Program-made: the position numbers and the translations under genes
Shown: piece after piece, positions 35,281 through 44,465 of the stretch
Numbering within the stretch: the stretch's first letter is position 1
Layout: every line of letters begins with the position of its first letter
The notes under the pieces: generated by a model
Told to the model about the DNA's origin: nothing
What the model saw: the letters and a program-made list of their open reading frames with translations, nothing else
Databases searched by the model: none
DNA from: Streptomyces sp. NBC_00820
GTDB lineage: Bacteria; Actinomycetota; Actinomycetes; Streptomycetales; Streptomycetaceae
Direction of reading: 5' to 3'
DNA: 64,000 nt
NCBI RefSeq assembly: GCF_036347055.1
Contig: NZ_CP108882.1
Span: forward strand, 186,001 to 250,000

Positions 35281-35981
35281 CCACCGTTTCCGGGCCTCGC
35301 CGGCGTTCCGAGGAGGCGAGCATGCCCGGCAGTCCGCACCACGTGAGTGACGTGATGACGCGTGCCGTCGTCGCGGTGGGCCGCAACGCCCTGTTCAAGG
35401 ACATCGTCGAGCGCATGGCGCAGTGGCAGGTCAGCGCCTTGCCGGTGCTGGAGGGCGACGGCCGGGTGATCGGTGTGGTGTCCGAGGCCGATCTGCTGCC
35501 GAAGGAGGAGTTCCGGGACAGCGATCCGGACCGGCTCACACAGCTGCGCCGGCTGTCCGACCTGGCCAAGGCCGGCGCGGTGACAGCCGAGGAACTGATG
35601 AGCACCCCGGCCGTCACCGTCCACGCCGACGCCACACTCGCCGAGGCGGCCCGCATCATGGCGATCAAGCACGTCAAACGGCTGCCCGTGGTGAACTCCG
35701 AGGGGCTGCTGGAAGGCGTCGTCAGCCGCGGGGACCTGCTCAAGGTGTTCCTGCGCCCCGACAACGACCTCGCCGACGAGATCCGCCGCGACATCGTCGA
35801 CGTCCTCTTCCCGGCACCCGTCGAGCCCGTGCACATCATCGTCAGCGAAGGAGTCGCGACCCTGACCGGCCGGATCGGCGCCGGGGACGCCACCCGTCTT
35901 CCGCTGGCCGTTCGCATGGTGCGGGGTGTCGAGGGCGTGGTGGGTGTGAATTGCCGGCTGACCGCGGCCGACACGGATTGA
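35277..35981 (+). CDS. CBS-CBS-BON domain protein
   Basis: A 234-residue cytoplasmic protein with two CBS domains (HVSDVMTRAVVAVGRNALFK to GVVSEADLLPKEEF; AEELMSTPAVTVHADATLAE to GVVSRGDLLKVFL) and a C-terminal BON domain (VHIIVSEGVATLTGRIGAGD to VVGVNCRLTAADTD). This architecture is typical of actinobacterial stress proteins related to Rv2626c. An internal ATG at 35322 (MPGSPHHVSDVMTR) is a possible start, but the ATGA overlap favours 35277. Two paralogues lie at 36771 and 42988. Confidence 0.92.
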   Translation: MTTVSGPRRRSEEASMPGSPHHVSDVMTRAVVAVGRNALFKDIVERMAQWQVSALPVLEGDGRVIGVVSEADLLPKEEFRDSDPDRLTQLRRLSDLAKAGAVTAEELMSTPAVTVHADATLAEAARIMAIKHVKRLPVVNSEGLLEGVVSRGDLLKVFLRPDNDLADEIRRDIVDVLFPAPVEPVHIIVSEGVATLTGRIGAGDATRLPLAVRMVRGVEGVVGVNCRLTAADTD

Positions 35982-36133
35982 ACCGATGAACCACGAACGG
36001 ACCTGGACAGCCTGAGAGGCGCTTCCTGGGGATTTCCCGGAAGAGGGTGAAGAAGCCGCAGCCGACCACGACGCCACAGGGCAGGACGGTGGCGTCCGGG
36101 ATCGGATGACGAGTCCCCGGGGAAGGGCCGCGA

Positions 36134-36736
36134 TCAGCCCCTGCCCCCGCTGAACCTCCGCCATTCGGGTCCGGCCTGCTTCCACTCCTCGTCCCATTCG
36201 GCCAGGCGCCGCCGCATGAGCAGGCTGCGGCCGGCCCAGCCTGCGGCCCACACTGCCGCACCGGCCAGCGGGGCGACGAGGGCGCCGGTCAGGACCACCT
36301 GGAACGTCGCCTCGGTCCCCGTGACGGGTTCGGACACCACGCGGCCGGCACGGTTCGTCCACACGGTGAGCCGGGTTCCGTCCGGGGCGCCGGGGAACAC
36401 CTTCACCAGGCCCGTGTGCGGCGAGCCGCCCGGGTCCGTCCAGCGCACGGTGGCCCATACCCGGCCGCGGTCGTCCCCTGACGCGGCGGTCGGGGTCTTC
36501 GCCACGTCGTCGGTGAGGACGGCGGACACGGCGTGCACCTCGGCCCGCCGTGCGGCGAACCCCGAGTCCGTGACCTGTGCCGCCACCACGCCCGCGAAGC
36601 CTCCACCGAGAACGGCGAGTGTCCATGCCACGAGCACGATCCAGGCCTCTGCGACGTCGCTGCGCCGCCGGAGCGGATTGCGCCGCCACCGCCACAGCCG
36701 TACGCGTGTCACCGTCGTGGGAGGTGTCCGCGCCAT
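36134..36736 (-). CDS. Rv1733c-family membrane protein
   Basis: A 200-residue protein with two transmembrane helices, at residues 31-53 (WIVLVAWTLAVLGGGFAGVV) and about 150-170 (VVLTGALVAPLAGAAVWAAG), and a loop between them of about 95 residues. The N-terminus RVRLWRWRRNPLRRRSDVAE is diagnostic of the Rv1733c family. Rv1733c belongs to the DosR dormancy regulon of M. tuberculosis, which supports the nature of this locus. Biochemical function unknown. Confidence 0.9.
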   Translation of the reverse strand: MARTPPTTVTRVRLWRWRRNPLRRRSDVAEAWIVLVAWTLAVLGGGFAGVVAAQVTDSGFAARRAEVHAVSAVLTDDVAKTPTAASGDDRGRVWATVRWTDPGGSPHTGLVKVFPGAPDGTRLTVWTNRAGRVVSEPVTGTEATFQVVLTGALVAPLAGAAVWAAGWAGRSLLMRRRLAEWDEEWKQAGPEWRRFSGGRG

Positions 36737-36770
36737 CGTCGCGCCTCCTCTCGCCTGCCGACGGCCACTG

Positions 36771-37470
36771 TCAGGCGGACGCTGTGGGCCTGGGGTCCGG
36801 CAGGTCCGGATCGAGATCCGGGTGACGACGGCGTCCGGTCAGGGCGCAGTGGACATCGACGACGCCCGGTACGGCCCGCGCCAGCAGCGTGGCGAGCGGC
36901 ACGAGCGCCGTGTCGTCGACGTGACCGGTGAGCGTGACGACTCCGTCGTGCACCTCGACCCCCAGGGCTGTCGGGCCGGTGCCGAAGAGGCGGCCGACGA
37001 CCTCCCGCCGCACCTCCTCGGCGATGTCCTCGTCATGGCGCAGGAAGACCTTCAGCAGATCGGAGCGGCTGACGATGCCCTTCAGCGCACCGTCGCTCCC
37101 GACGACCGGCAGCCGCTTCACCCTGCTGCGGGTCATGAGGCGAGCGGCGTGGCCGAGCGTGGCTTCAGGTGCCACGGTGAAGGCCGGGGCGGTCATCAAC
37201 TCCGCGGCGGTCACCGCGTCCGCCTTGCGGACGTCGGCAAGGTGCTGCACCTGTCCGTAGCGGCCCACGTCGCCCTCGCGGTACTCCTCCCTTGGGCAGC
37301 AGGTCGGCCTCCGAGACGACGCCGACGACGCGCCCGTCGCCGTCCAGCACCGGAAGGGCGCTGACGCGCCACTCGCGCATCGTCTTCACGATGTCCTTGA
37401 AGGCCGCCCCCGTGCGCAGGGCGACGACCGTGCGGGTCATCACGTCGTTCACGGTCGGAATTCCGTCCAT
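36771..37470 (-). pseudogene. CBS-CBS-BON protein with single-base frameshift
   Basis: From ATG 37470: IPTVNDVMTRTVVALRTGAA to GVVSEADLLPKGGVP, where the frame breaks. The continuation in another frame (GRYGQVQHLADVRKADAVTA, ELMTAPAFTVAPEATLGHAA, LVEVHDGVVTLTGHVDDTAL-like BON end) is complete. The paralogues read L-L-P-K-E-E-x; here CCC at 37289-37291 carries one base too many. Removing one restores the frame. Either a recent inactivation or a sequencing error; otherwise the gene looks healthy. Confidence 0.85.
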
Positions 37471-37540
37471 GGCGTTCTCCGGTGGCTCGGATGCCGTCTG
37501 CGACACCTTCAGCCTGCGGCCACAGACCCGCTCGAGGCAT

Positions 37541-37554
37541 GGGCCGAGTGGCCC
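37541..37554. promoter_or_regulatory. Candidate OsdR/DevR-type box upstream of the CBS-BON gene
   Basis: GGGCC-GAGT-GGCCC, perfect 5-bp arms, 71 bp before the start at 37470. Confidence 0.45.
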
Positions 37555-37701
37555 GTTCACGGCCCCAGGCGGGCCCGACGAAGGAATTCCGGCCTTCCCG
37601 ACGACTACAAGTCGAACGGCTGTATCAAGCTCGAGCCCTGTGACATCGCGTGGTGGTTCAGCCACATGAACCACACGGCAGCGCCAGCTGTGCCGTCGTC
37701 C

Positions 37702-39420
37702 CTAGGCCGCGGGCAGCGGGACCCGCCACTCCAGCTTGGCACCGTCGCCGTCGGGGCTGGACAGGGCCAGGCGGCCGCCCAGCTGTTCCGCCCGCTCGGC
37801 CATGTTCCGCAGTCCGCTGCGACGACCGTCGGCCGGGATGCCCACGCCGTTGTCCGAGACGACGAGGACCGCTTCGCGGCCGTCCGTGGTCAGTACGACC
37901 TGCGCGCGGCCTGCGCGGGCGTGCCGGGCGATGTTGGTGAGGGCCTCGGAGAGCACGGCCACGACGTGGTCGCCGATGTCGCGCGGTACGTCGGTGTCGA
38001 CGAGGCCCTCCATGCGCAGGCTCGGGGTGAAGCCGAGCACGGGAACGGCGTCGCCCACCACGCCGACGACTCTGGCGCGCAGTCCGCTTCCGTTGGCACC
38101 TTCGCGCGCCCGCAGGCCGAAGATGGTCGAGCGAATGATCTTGATGGTCTCGTCCAGGTCGTCGACGGCCCGCCGGACCCGTTCGGAGGCTTCCGGGTGC
38201 TCGATGAAGCGGCCCGCGCTCTGCAGCGTCATCCCGGTGGCGAACAGGCGCTGAATGGCCAGGTCGTGCAGGTCCCGGGCGATCCGGTCGCGCTCCTGGA
38301 GCACCGCGATCTGCTCGGAGTCCTGCCGGCGTTCGGTCAGTTCCATCGCGATGGCGGCCTGCGCGGCGAAGCTCCGCAGCATCTCGGTCTCCTTCTGCGA
38401 GAACACCGTCCGGCCGGCCTCACGCGCCAGCAGGACCACGCCTCGGGTCCCGCCCTCTGCCGTACCGATGGGGACGGCGACAGCGGGGCCCAGTCCGCTG
38501 AAGCGCGGGGGTTCCTGAGAGATTCGTGCGTCACGGGTGACGTCGTCGCTGGCGACCGGAGCGGCGGCTGTGTACGCCAGTCCCATCAGGCTCTCGTGCA
38601 GGGGCAGCACCAGCCCTCGGTGTGCCTCCGCATCCACGCCGACCGCGATCTCCACGGTGAGTGACTTCGTGTCCTCCACGGGCATCGCGACCGCAGCCAG
38701 CGCCGAGCCCGTGATCTCCCGGGCACGTTCCGCGATCAGGTCCAGCGCCTCGGCGCGCGCGCTGTCGGACATCAGGCAGTGGGTGATGTCGGCGTTGGCC
38801 CGCAGCCAGCGTTCGCGCAGCCGGGAGTCCTCGTACAGGCGGGCGTTGTCGATCGCCACGCCGGCGGCGACGGCGAGCGTCGACAGCAAAGACTCGTCCT
38901 CCTCCTCGAACCGCGCGCCGCCACGCTTCTCGGTCAGATACAGATTGCCGAAGACCTGCTCCCGCACTCGGATCGGGACCCCGAGGAAGCTGTTCATGGG
39001 CGGGTGGTGGGGCGGAAAGCCGTAGGAGGCCGGATGCTCGGAGATCTTCTCCAGCCGTAGCGGCCGCGGGTGACGGATCAGCTCGCCGAGGATGCCGTGA
39101 CCCTCGGGATAAGGACCGATCGCGGTGATCCCCTCCTCGGCCACACCGACGGTGTGAAAGGCCGACAGGGTCCTGCCGTCGGGGCCGATGACGCCGAGGG
39201 CGGCGTACTCCGCGTCCACGAGGACCGCGGCCGTCTCCACGATGGAGTGCAGGGCCTGCTCCAGGTCCAGTTCCCGGCCGACGGACAGAACGGCCTCCAG
39301 CAGGCTGTGCACCCGGTCGCGGGTGCCCCGCGCCGCTTCAAGACGTGCCTGCAGCTCATCGAGCAGGTCGTCCAGCTTCAGTTGTGGCAGTGCCATGCGG
39401 AAACCCTCGGGGCTGTTCAC
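37702..39420 (-). CDS. osdK: Double-GAF sensor histidine kinase (DevS/DosS-like)
   Basis: About 572 residues. Two GAF domains (about 50-195 and 215-365), then a HisKA_3 dimerisation box [20 protein letters not shown] with phospho-acceptor His (about 385) and a HATPase ([40 protein letters not shown]). The first GAF contains [19 protein letters not shown], the region that in mycobacterial DevS/DosS holds the proximal heme histidine, so oxygen or NO sensing is plausible. Start GTG 39420 suits AGGAGG upstream; ATG 39396 is possible. The response regulator is at 43764 rather than adjacent. Symbol by analogy to Streptomyces OsdK. Confidence 0.9.
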   Translation of the reverse strand: MNSPEGFRMALPQLKLDDLLDELQARLEAARGTRDRVHSLLEAVLSVGRELDLEQALHSIVETAAVLVDAEYAALGVIGPDGRTLSAFHTVGVAEEGITAIGPYPEGHGILGELIRHPRPLRLEKISEHPASYGFPPHHPPMNSFLGVPIRVREQVFGNLYLTEKRGGARFEEEDESLLSTLAVAAGVAIDNARLYEDSRLRERWLRANADITHCLMSDSARAEALDLIAERAREITGSALAAVAMPVEDTKSLTVEIAVGVDAEAHRGLVLPLHESLMGLAYTAAAPVASDDVTRDARISQEPPRFSGLGPAVAVPIGTAEGGTRGVVLLAREAGRTVFSQKETEMLRSFAAQAAIAMELTERRQDSEQIAVLQERDRIARDLHDLAIQRLFATGMTLQSAGRFIEHPEASERVRRAVDDLDETIKIIRSTIFGLRAREGANGSGLRARVVGVVGDAVPVLGFTPSLRMEGLVDTDVPRDIGDHVVAVLSEALTNIARHARAGRAQVVLTTDGREAVLVVSDNGVGIPADGRRSGLRNMAERAEQLGGRLALSSPDGDGAKLEWRVPLPAA

Positions 39421-39584
39421 CACGCTCCTCCTGGCCGCTCGGTACGCGGGCGCGGACCCATCGGATCGCTTCGCCTTCCACGGTATCGGCCCGCCGTGGA
39501 AGGCGGAACTTCACCGCCGTGGCCACCCATGCCTCGGCCCCGGCATTGAGGCAGGCCGACGCCTCGGGGGCCGGTCGGCCCACC

Positions 39585-40102
39585 GCACTGGAGACCGCCA
39601 CCGGGCGGCGGCTGGGACAGCCGGACGATCCCCTGCTGGTGTCCGTGCGCTCCGGGGCCCGGTTCTCCATGCCCGACATGATGGAAAGGTCCTCGACATC
39701 GGACTGAACGACGCCTCCGGGCGCGGTCTTGCCAAGGTGTCCGGGCGCGAAGGCTTCGCCTGGGACTCCTACCGACGGCTCGTCCAGATGTACGGCAGCA
39801 CCGTCATGGGTGTCGATCCGACGCTGTTCGCCGAGGCCATGGCCCTGCTGAAGGACGCCCGCGAGGCCCCGACGACGTCCACCTGCCGGCTGGTCCGGAT
39901 CGCCGTCGAGGAGGGCCGAGCCACCCGCCCCGGACTGCAGGGCGGCGTCTGCGGCGAGCACGGCGGCGACCCCGACTCGATCCACTTCTTCCACGCCGCC
40001 GGACTGGACTACGTCTCCTGCTCGCCGTTCCGGGTCCCGGTGGCCCGCCTGGAGGCCGGCCGGGCCGCGCTGAGCAGTGCGGACTTCAGCGACAGCAGAT
40101 GA
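39585..40102 (+). pseudogene. Pyruvate phosphate dikinase, internally deleted and frameshifted
   Basis: Starts inside the N-terminal domain ([33 protein letters not shown]), shifts frame near 39690 ([40 protein letters not shown]), then jumps after LLKDAREAP to the very end of PPDK ([40 protein letters not shown]). Some 600 residues are missing, including the swivelling phosphohistidine domain and most of the PEP-binding barrel. Cannot function as PPDK. Confidence 0.85.
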
Positions 40103-40140
40103 GCACCGGTACCGGAGAGGGAACGCGGCCATGATCCGCA

Positions 40141-40476
40141 ATGACGACTCGGGGCGCAGGCGCATCCCTGGGGAGGATCGTCTTCACCGAACATGCGCTG
40201 CCCACCGCCCGCCCGGTCAACCATGTCCTGGACGGCGGCGACGTCGTCATCCGCACCCACGAGGGCGCGGCCCTGACCTCCCAGGCCCGGCATGCCGCCG
40301 GCACCGGTGTCGTCGTCGCCTATGAAGCCGACGCCATCGACCCGGACACGCGCCTGGGCTGGAGCGTCGTCGTCACGGGATACGCGCGCCTGGTGACCGA
40401 CACCGACGAACTGAACCGTATTCAAGAGCTGTTGGAGCCCCTGCCGTACCACCCAGTGCGCCCCCTCACACGGTGA
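40141..40476 (+). pseudogene. PNPOx-fold protein, truncated at both ends
   Basis: From ATG 40141 reads ASLGRIVFTEHALPTARPVN, HVLDGGDVVIRTHEGAALTS, GVVVAYEADAIDPDTRLGWS and VVVTGYARLVTDTDELNR. This is the pyridoxamine-phosphate-oxidase-like split barrel common in Streptomyces stress loci. The usual first helix before VGRIVF is in another frame (ATG 40131), and the C-terminus after YARLVTD is cut, ending in unrelated residues. A frameshifted remnant; small chance it is still expressed. Confidence 0.6.
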
Positions 40477-41164
40477 TCCGTCGTCCGGAGACGACGAGGG
40501 GACCGATGCGGATCCACAGGCTGCGAAAGCCCCCTGCCCAGGGTTCGCTGTGCGCCCGTTCCGTGAGCCGGCGCTGCTCGTGGGGGTCCGTGACGACGTG
40601 TGCCGGTCCACGGGCCAGAACGCTCCAGCCCTGGCTGAACGCGTCGTCGATGCGGTCGACCTCGAAGGCGACCTGGCAGCCGTCGGCCAGGGAGGGGGTG
40701 GCCCCTCGGGCGGTCCGGAAGACGACGGCACCGTCCACCATGCTGTAGTTGACGGGCACGATCACCGGCCCGGATTCCGTGGGGACCGCGAGCCTTCCCA
40801 CTGCGTGGGCCGCCAGGAGTGTGCGGCACTCGCCGGGACGCATCGTGGTGAACTCCGGTGCGTGCCCGGCGCGTCCGGTTCCGGGTGGCAGGTCGGCGGC
40901 GCCGCCGGTGAGTTCGGTGACCGTGGTCTCCAGTACCTCGGCCAGCCTCGTCAGCGCATCGATGGCCGGTGTGGCCCCCGGATGCTCCTCCAGGTACCCG
41001 AGATAACTGACCGCCATCCCGGCTCGTGCCGCCACCTGGCGTCGTGTCAGGCGCAGCTTCACCCGCCGGGCGACGAGCCGACGGCCCAGATCGCCCAACG
41101 GCGCCCCCGTGGCGACCTCGACGGACGCGTCCGTCGTCACGCTCGCCCTCGCTCGTTCGGTCAT
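40466..41164 (-). CDS. XRE HTH domain fused to a PNPOx-like flavin-binding barrel
   Basis: A 232-residue protein. Residues about 26-90 are an XRE HTH: LGRRLVARRVKLRLTRRQVA, ARAGMAVSYLGYLEEHPGAT, DALTRLAEVLETTVTEL. Residues about 110-232 are a PNPOx-like domain: GECRTLLAAHAVGRLAVPTE, VPVNYSMVDGAVVFRTARGA, VAFEVDRIDDAFSQGWSVLA. A paralogue with the same order is at 47406. The barrel may bind flavin or F420 and act as sensor for the HTH (inference). Confidence 0.88.
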   Translation of the reverse strand: MTERARASVTTDASVEVATGAPLGDLGRRLVARRVKLRLTRRQVAARAGMAVSYLGYLEEHPGATPAIDALTRLAEVLETTVTELTGGAADLPPGTGRAGHAPEFTTMRPGECRTLLAAHAVGRLAVPTESGPVIVPVNYSMVDGAVVFRTARGATPSLADGCQVAFEVDRIDDAFSQGWSVLARGPAHVVTDPHEQRRLTERAHSEPWAGGFRSLWIRIGPLVVSGRRITV

Positions 41165-41183
41165 GATCGGTCACCTTGTCTCG

Positions 41184-42251
41184 TCAGGCCGTGGGCACGG
41201 CCACTTCGTGCTGCTCCCCGCCGAGCACCACCTTGAGCGCGCCCGTCTCGGCGGCCCGGGAGAAGATCTCGTACGCCTCCTCCATCAGGTCCAGCGGGAA
41301 GGTGTGGGTGACCAGCTCCGCGGTGGGCAGTCGGCCGGCGGCGGCCATCCGCAGCAGCGTGGGGGTTGAGTACGTGTCGACCAGTCCGGTCGTGATCGTG
41401 ACGTTCTTGCTCCACAGCTCTTCCAGGTGCAGCGTGGCCGGCCCGCCGTGCACGCCGATGTTCGCCACGTGCCCGCCGGGACGGACCATGCGGGTGCACA
41501 GCTCGAAACTCTCCGGGACCCCGACCGCCTCGATCACCACGTCCGCGCCGAGCCCGTCGGTCAGATCCGCCACCAGCTGGCGCGGAGCCTCGTGCGCGTC
41601 CGCCACCGCGTCCGCGCCGAGCCGCCGGGCGGCCTCCAGGCGGGCGGGCGCCAGATCCACCACGACGATCCGCGCCGGCGCGAACAGGCGGGCCGTGGCG
41701 ATCGCCGCGAGCCCGATCGGGCCGGCACCGACGATGACCACCGTGTCTCCGGGACGCACCCGGCCGTTGAGGACGCCCACCTCGTACGAGGTGGGGAAGA
41801 TGTCCGCCAACAGCACGGCGTCCTCACTGCGGACCGTGCCGGGCAGCGGGTACACGGACAGGTCGGCAAAGGGCACCCGCACGTACTCGGCCTGGGTCCC
41901 GTCGACCAGGTGGCCCAGGATCCAGCCACCGCCGCCCCGGCACTGACCGTAGCTGCTGTCCCGGCAGTAGGAGCAGCGGCCGCAGGCGGAGATGCACGAC
42001 ATCAGCACCCGGTCGCCCGGTCGCACCGTGCGCACGTCGCCGCCGGTCTCGACGATCTCACCGACGGCCTCATGACCCAGTACCGTGCCCGGACGGACCT
42101 CGGGCACGTCCCCTTTGAGGATGTGCAGGTCCGTCCCGCAGATGGTCACGACGCCGACCTTCACCATCGCGTCGGTCGGCTCCTTGATCCCGGGATCCGC
42201 GACTTCTTCCCAGAACGCCTGCCCGGGACCGTGGAAGACGAAGCCTTTCAT
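41184..42251 (-). CDS. Zinc-dependent medium-chain alcohol dehydrogenase
   Basis: A 355-residue MDR enzyme. Catalytic zinc ligands: Cys in TICGTDLHIL, His-Glu in VLGHEAVGEI. Structural zinc Cys cluster: CISACGRCSYCRDSSYGQC. Rossmann motif VVIVGAGPIGLAAIATARLF followed by VVVDLAPARLEAARRLGADA with the Asp that selects NAD. It is homologous to alcohol dehydrogenases found in dormancy-type loci. It lies 19 bp downstream of the HTH-PNPOx stop-start region on the same strand, transcribed first, so the two may form an operon. Confidence 0.93.
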   Translation of the reverse strand: MKGFVFHGPGQAFWEEVADPGIKEPTDAMVKVGVVTICGTDLHILKGDVPEVRPGTVLGHEAVGEIVETGGDVRTVRPGDRVLMSCISACGRCSYCRDSSYGQCRGGGGWILGHLVDGTQAEYVRVPFADLSVYPLPGTVRSEDAVLLADIFPTSYEVGVLNGRVRPGDTVVIVGAGPIGLAAIATARLFAPARIVVVDLAPARLEAARRLGADAVADAHEAPRQLVADLTDGLGADVVIEAVGVPESFELCTRMVRPGGHVANIGVHGGPATLHLEELWSKNVTITTGLVDTYSTPTLLRMAAAGRLPTAELVTHTFPLDLMEEAYEIFSRAAETGALKVVLGGEQHEVAVPTA

Positions 42252-42900
42252 GACGCCCCTCTCTTCGGTCTGTCCCGGGACCCCGTTCCGGTGCGCCCGA
42301 CAGGGAGGTCGGGCCGGGCCCCGGCGCGGTGCCGGAAGGGCCCCGCACCTTCAAGAGTGCGGGCTGTGCGACAGGCTCCGCTTGGGCCGACCGGCCCTCG
42401 CGGCCGGTCGGTCGGCGCCCGCCCGCGCCCGGTCCCGATGCCCTTGGTGGCCCTCGTCCGGATCCGGTCGGCCCTACCGGCCGTTTCCGAGCCGCGCTTC
42501 GGCTCGTAGCGTCGACGACGGCACAGCAGCGGGCCAGGGCGGCAGTCGGGCGGCCGGGGAGACCCGATCCACCCACGCAGGGGGGCGGCCGGGACCGCCG
42601 GGACCACGGGCAGGGCCTGAGGCCTGTGGACACGGCCCTCGCCACACACTGTTGGGCGAGACCGCGGCCGACCATGGCACCGGCGTCCGCACCACAGTCG
42701 TTCGACGCCGGCGGCTGGAGGACGCGCCGGTCGAGGTCAGGCAGACTCTGGTACCACAGCGCCGGCAGCCCGGCTCTCGGGCGAGTCCACGAGGCCTACG
42801 GTGAGGGGTCGGGACATCGTCTCCACCTCCTGGGCAACGCATCCGGTTCCAGCGTGGCGGCGCGGCGACAGGCCGGGGCAGAGGCCGAACGGCCCGGCCG
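42252..42900. other. Long intergenic region between adh and the CBS-BON gene
   Basis: About 650 bp without a recognisable gene in six frames, GC-rich throughout. It separates divergent genes and should hold both promoters. GC-rich palindromes occur at 42310-42322 (GGTCGGGCCGGGCCCC) without the spacing of the other boxes. Confidence 0.45.
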
Positions 42901-42915
42901 GGGACCGAGGGGCCC
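42901..42915. promoter_or_regulatory. Candidate OsdR/DevR-type box upstream of the CBS-BON gene
   Basis: GGGACC-GAG-GGGCCC (equivalently GGACC-N4-GGCCC), ending 73 bp before the start at 42988. Confidence 0.45.
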
Positions 42916-42987
42916 TGTCGCAGGTCGTCGTACCGGCACATGCTGGAAGTCGGCAGGAACGCCCACCGACGGCCATACGGAGGCATC

Positions 42988-43647
42988 ATGTTCAGCAGCC
43001 CGCACATCGTCAGCGATGTCATGACCCGCACGGTCGTCTCCGTCGGCCGGTGGGCCTCGTTCAAGGACATCGTCGGCATGATGCAGGAGCGGCGGGTCAG
43101 CGCCCTGCCCGTACTCGAGGGCGAGGGCCGGGTCGTCGGTGTGGTCTCCGAGGCCGACCTGCTGCCCACGGAAGAACTCCGGGACAGCCCCGAGAAGGGC
43201 TACGCGCTGCTGCGCCCCGCCGAGGTGACGAAGGCCGGCGCACTGACCGCGGGGGACCTGATGTCCTCCCCCGCGATCACGGTCCCGGCGAACGCCACCC
43301 TGGCCGAGGCTGCACGGATCATGGCTCGCGAGAAGGTCAAGCGGCTGCCCGTCGTCGACGAGGCCGGGCTGCTGGAGGGCGTGATCAGCCGCGCCGACCT
43401 GCTCAAGGTCTTCCTGCGCGACGACGAGGACATCGCCGAGGAGGTTCGGCGGGAAATCGTGTCGTACCTCTTCCCACTGCCGACCTCCAGAATCCATGTG
43501 GACGTGCACGACGGAGTCGCCACACTGACAGGGCGGGTCCGCGACGCCGCCCTGGTCCCCGTGGCCGCGCGGCTGGTGCTGGCCGTCGAGGGAGTCGTGG
43601 ACGTGGGGTTCGACCTCGCCCAGGGCGAGAGGCCGGGGCAGGCGTAG
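42988..43647 (+). CDS. CBS-CBS-BON domain protein
   Basis: A 219-residue protein from ATG 42988 (GGAGG five bases before). Two CBS domains (HIVSDVMTRTVVSVGRWASF to GVVSEADLLPTEEL; AGDLMSSPAITVPANATLAE to GVISRADLLKVFL) then BON (IHVDVHDGVATLTGRVRDAA to VVDVGFDL). It is the intact form of the gene that is frameshifted at 36771 and lies 116 bp before osdR, a probable regulator-linked stress gene. Confidence 0.93.
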   Translation: MFSSPHIVSDVMTRTVVSVGRWASFKDIVGMMQERRVSALPVLEGEGRVVGVVSEADLLPTEELRDSPEKGYALLRPAEVTKAGALTAGDLMSSPAITVPANATLAEAARIMAREKVKRLPVVDEAGLLEGVISRADLLKVFLRDDEDIAEEVRREIVSYLFPLPTSRIHVDVHDGVATLTGRVRDAALVPVAARLVLAVEGVVDVGFDLAQGERPGQA

Positions 43648-43670
43648 GGGGTCCTCGTCGCTGTGCGGCA

Positions 43671-43685
43671 GGGCCCGGTCGGCCC
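43671..43685. promoter_or_regulatory. Candidate autoregulatory OsdR/DevR-type box
   Basis: GGGCC-CGGTC-GGCCC, extendable to CAGGGCC/GGCCCTG, 78 bp before the osdR start. Confidence 0.5.
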
Positions 43686-43763
43686 TGGTGCGACCGCGGC
43701 CCACGAGTGATGATCGGGATGGACGGCCGCAGTCCGTCCATCCCGGGGAAACGAGGGGTCTTC

Positions 43764-44465
43764 ATGGCCGAGACACGCACCTTCACGGAACAGGACCCGA
43801 TCCGGGTGTTCCTGCTGGACGACCACGAGGTCGTGCGACGCGGCCTGACCGACCTGCTCGACGCCGAACCGGACATCCGTGTGATCGGTGACGCGGACAC
43901 CGCGGAGCACGCCCTCGTGCGCGGACCGGCGCTGCGCCCCGACGTGGCCGTGCTCGACGTACGTCTCCCGGACGGCGACGGCATCACCGTCTGCCGCGAG
44001 CTGCGCAGCCGGATGCCGGAACTGGCGTGTCTGATCCTGACGTCGTTCGACGACGAGGAGGCCCTGCTGGACGCGATCATGGCCGGCGCGGCCGGTTACG
44101 TCCTCAAGCAGATCAAGGGCTCCGACCTGGTCTCGGCCGTGCGCACCGTCGCCTCAGGCCAGTCGATGCTCGACCCCGCGACCACGGCCCGGCTCCTGCA
44201 CTCGCTGCGCGCCGGCCCGGCCGAGGAACCGTCCCTCCCCCCGGAGCTGACGGGCCTGTCGCCACGGGAACGGGACATCCTCGCTCTCATCGGCGACGGC
44301 CTCACCAACCGCGAGATCGGCAAGAAGCTGTACCTGTCGGAGAAGACCGTCAAGAACCACATCTCCCGGCTGCTGGCCAAGCTCGGCGTGCAGCGCCGGG
44401 TCCAGGCGGCCGTCCTGGCCTCCCACCTGGACCAGCACGAGACCGGAAACCACTCCGCGCACTGA
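43764..44465 (+). CDS. osdR: NarL/DevR-type response regulator
   Basis: A 233-residue regulator from ATG 43764 (GAGGGG upstream). Receiver: VFLLDDHEVVRRGL with the acidic pair, VAVLDVRLPDGDG with phospho-acceptor Asp65, LTSFDDEEALLDAI, YVLKQIKG with the conserved Lys. C-terminal LuxR HTH: LSPRERDILALIGDGLTNRE, IGKKLYLSEKTVKNHISRLL. This matches DevR/DosR of mycobacteria and OsdR of Streptomyces, which govern oxygen-limitation and dormancy genes. Its likely kinase is the GAF protein at 37702. Symbol by family and context. Confidence 0.92.
   Translation: MAETRTFTEQDPIRVFLLDDHEVVRRGLTDLLDAEPDIRVIGDADTAEHALVRGPALRPDVAVLDVRLPDGDGITVCRELRSRMPELACLILTSFDDEEALLDAIMAGAAGYVLKQIKGSDLVSAVRTVASGQSMLDPATTARLLHSLRAGPAEEPSLPPELTGLSPRERDILALIGDGLTNREIGKKLYLSEKTVKNHISRLLAKLGVQRRVQAAVLASHLDQHETGNHSAH

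Noticed and set aside
42252..42900. Hidden gene in the 650-bp gap
   Set aside because: All frames checked lack motifs, plausible starts with ribosome binding sites, or protein-like composition.
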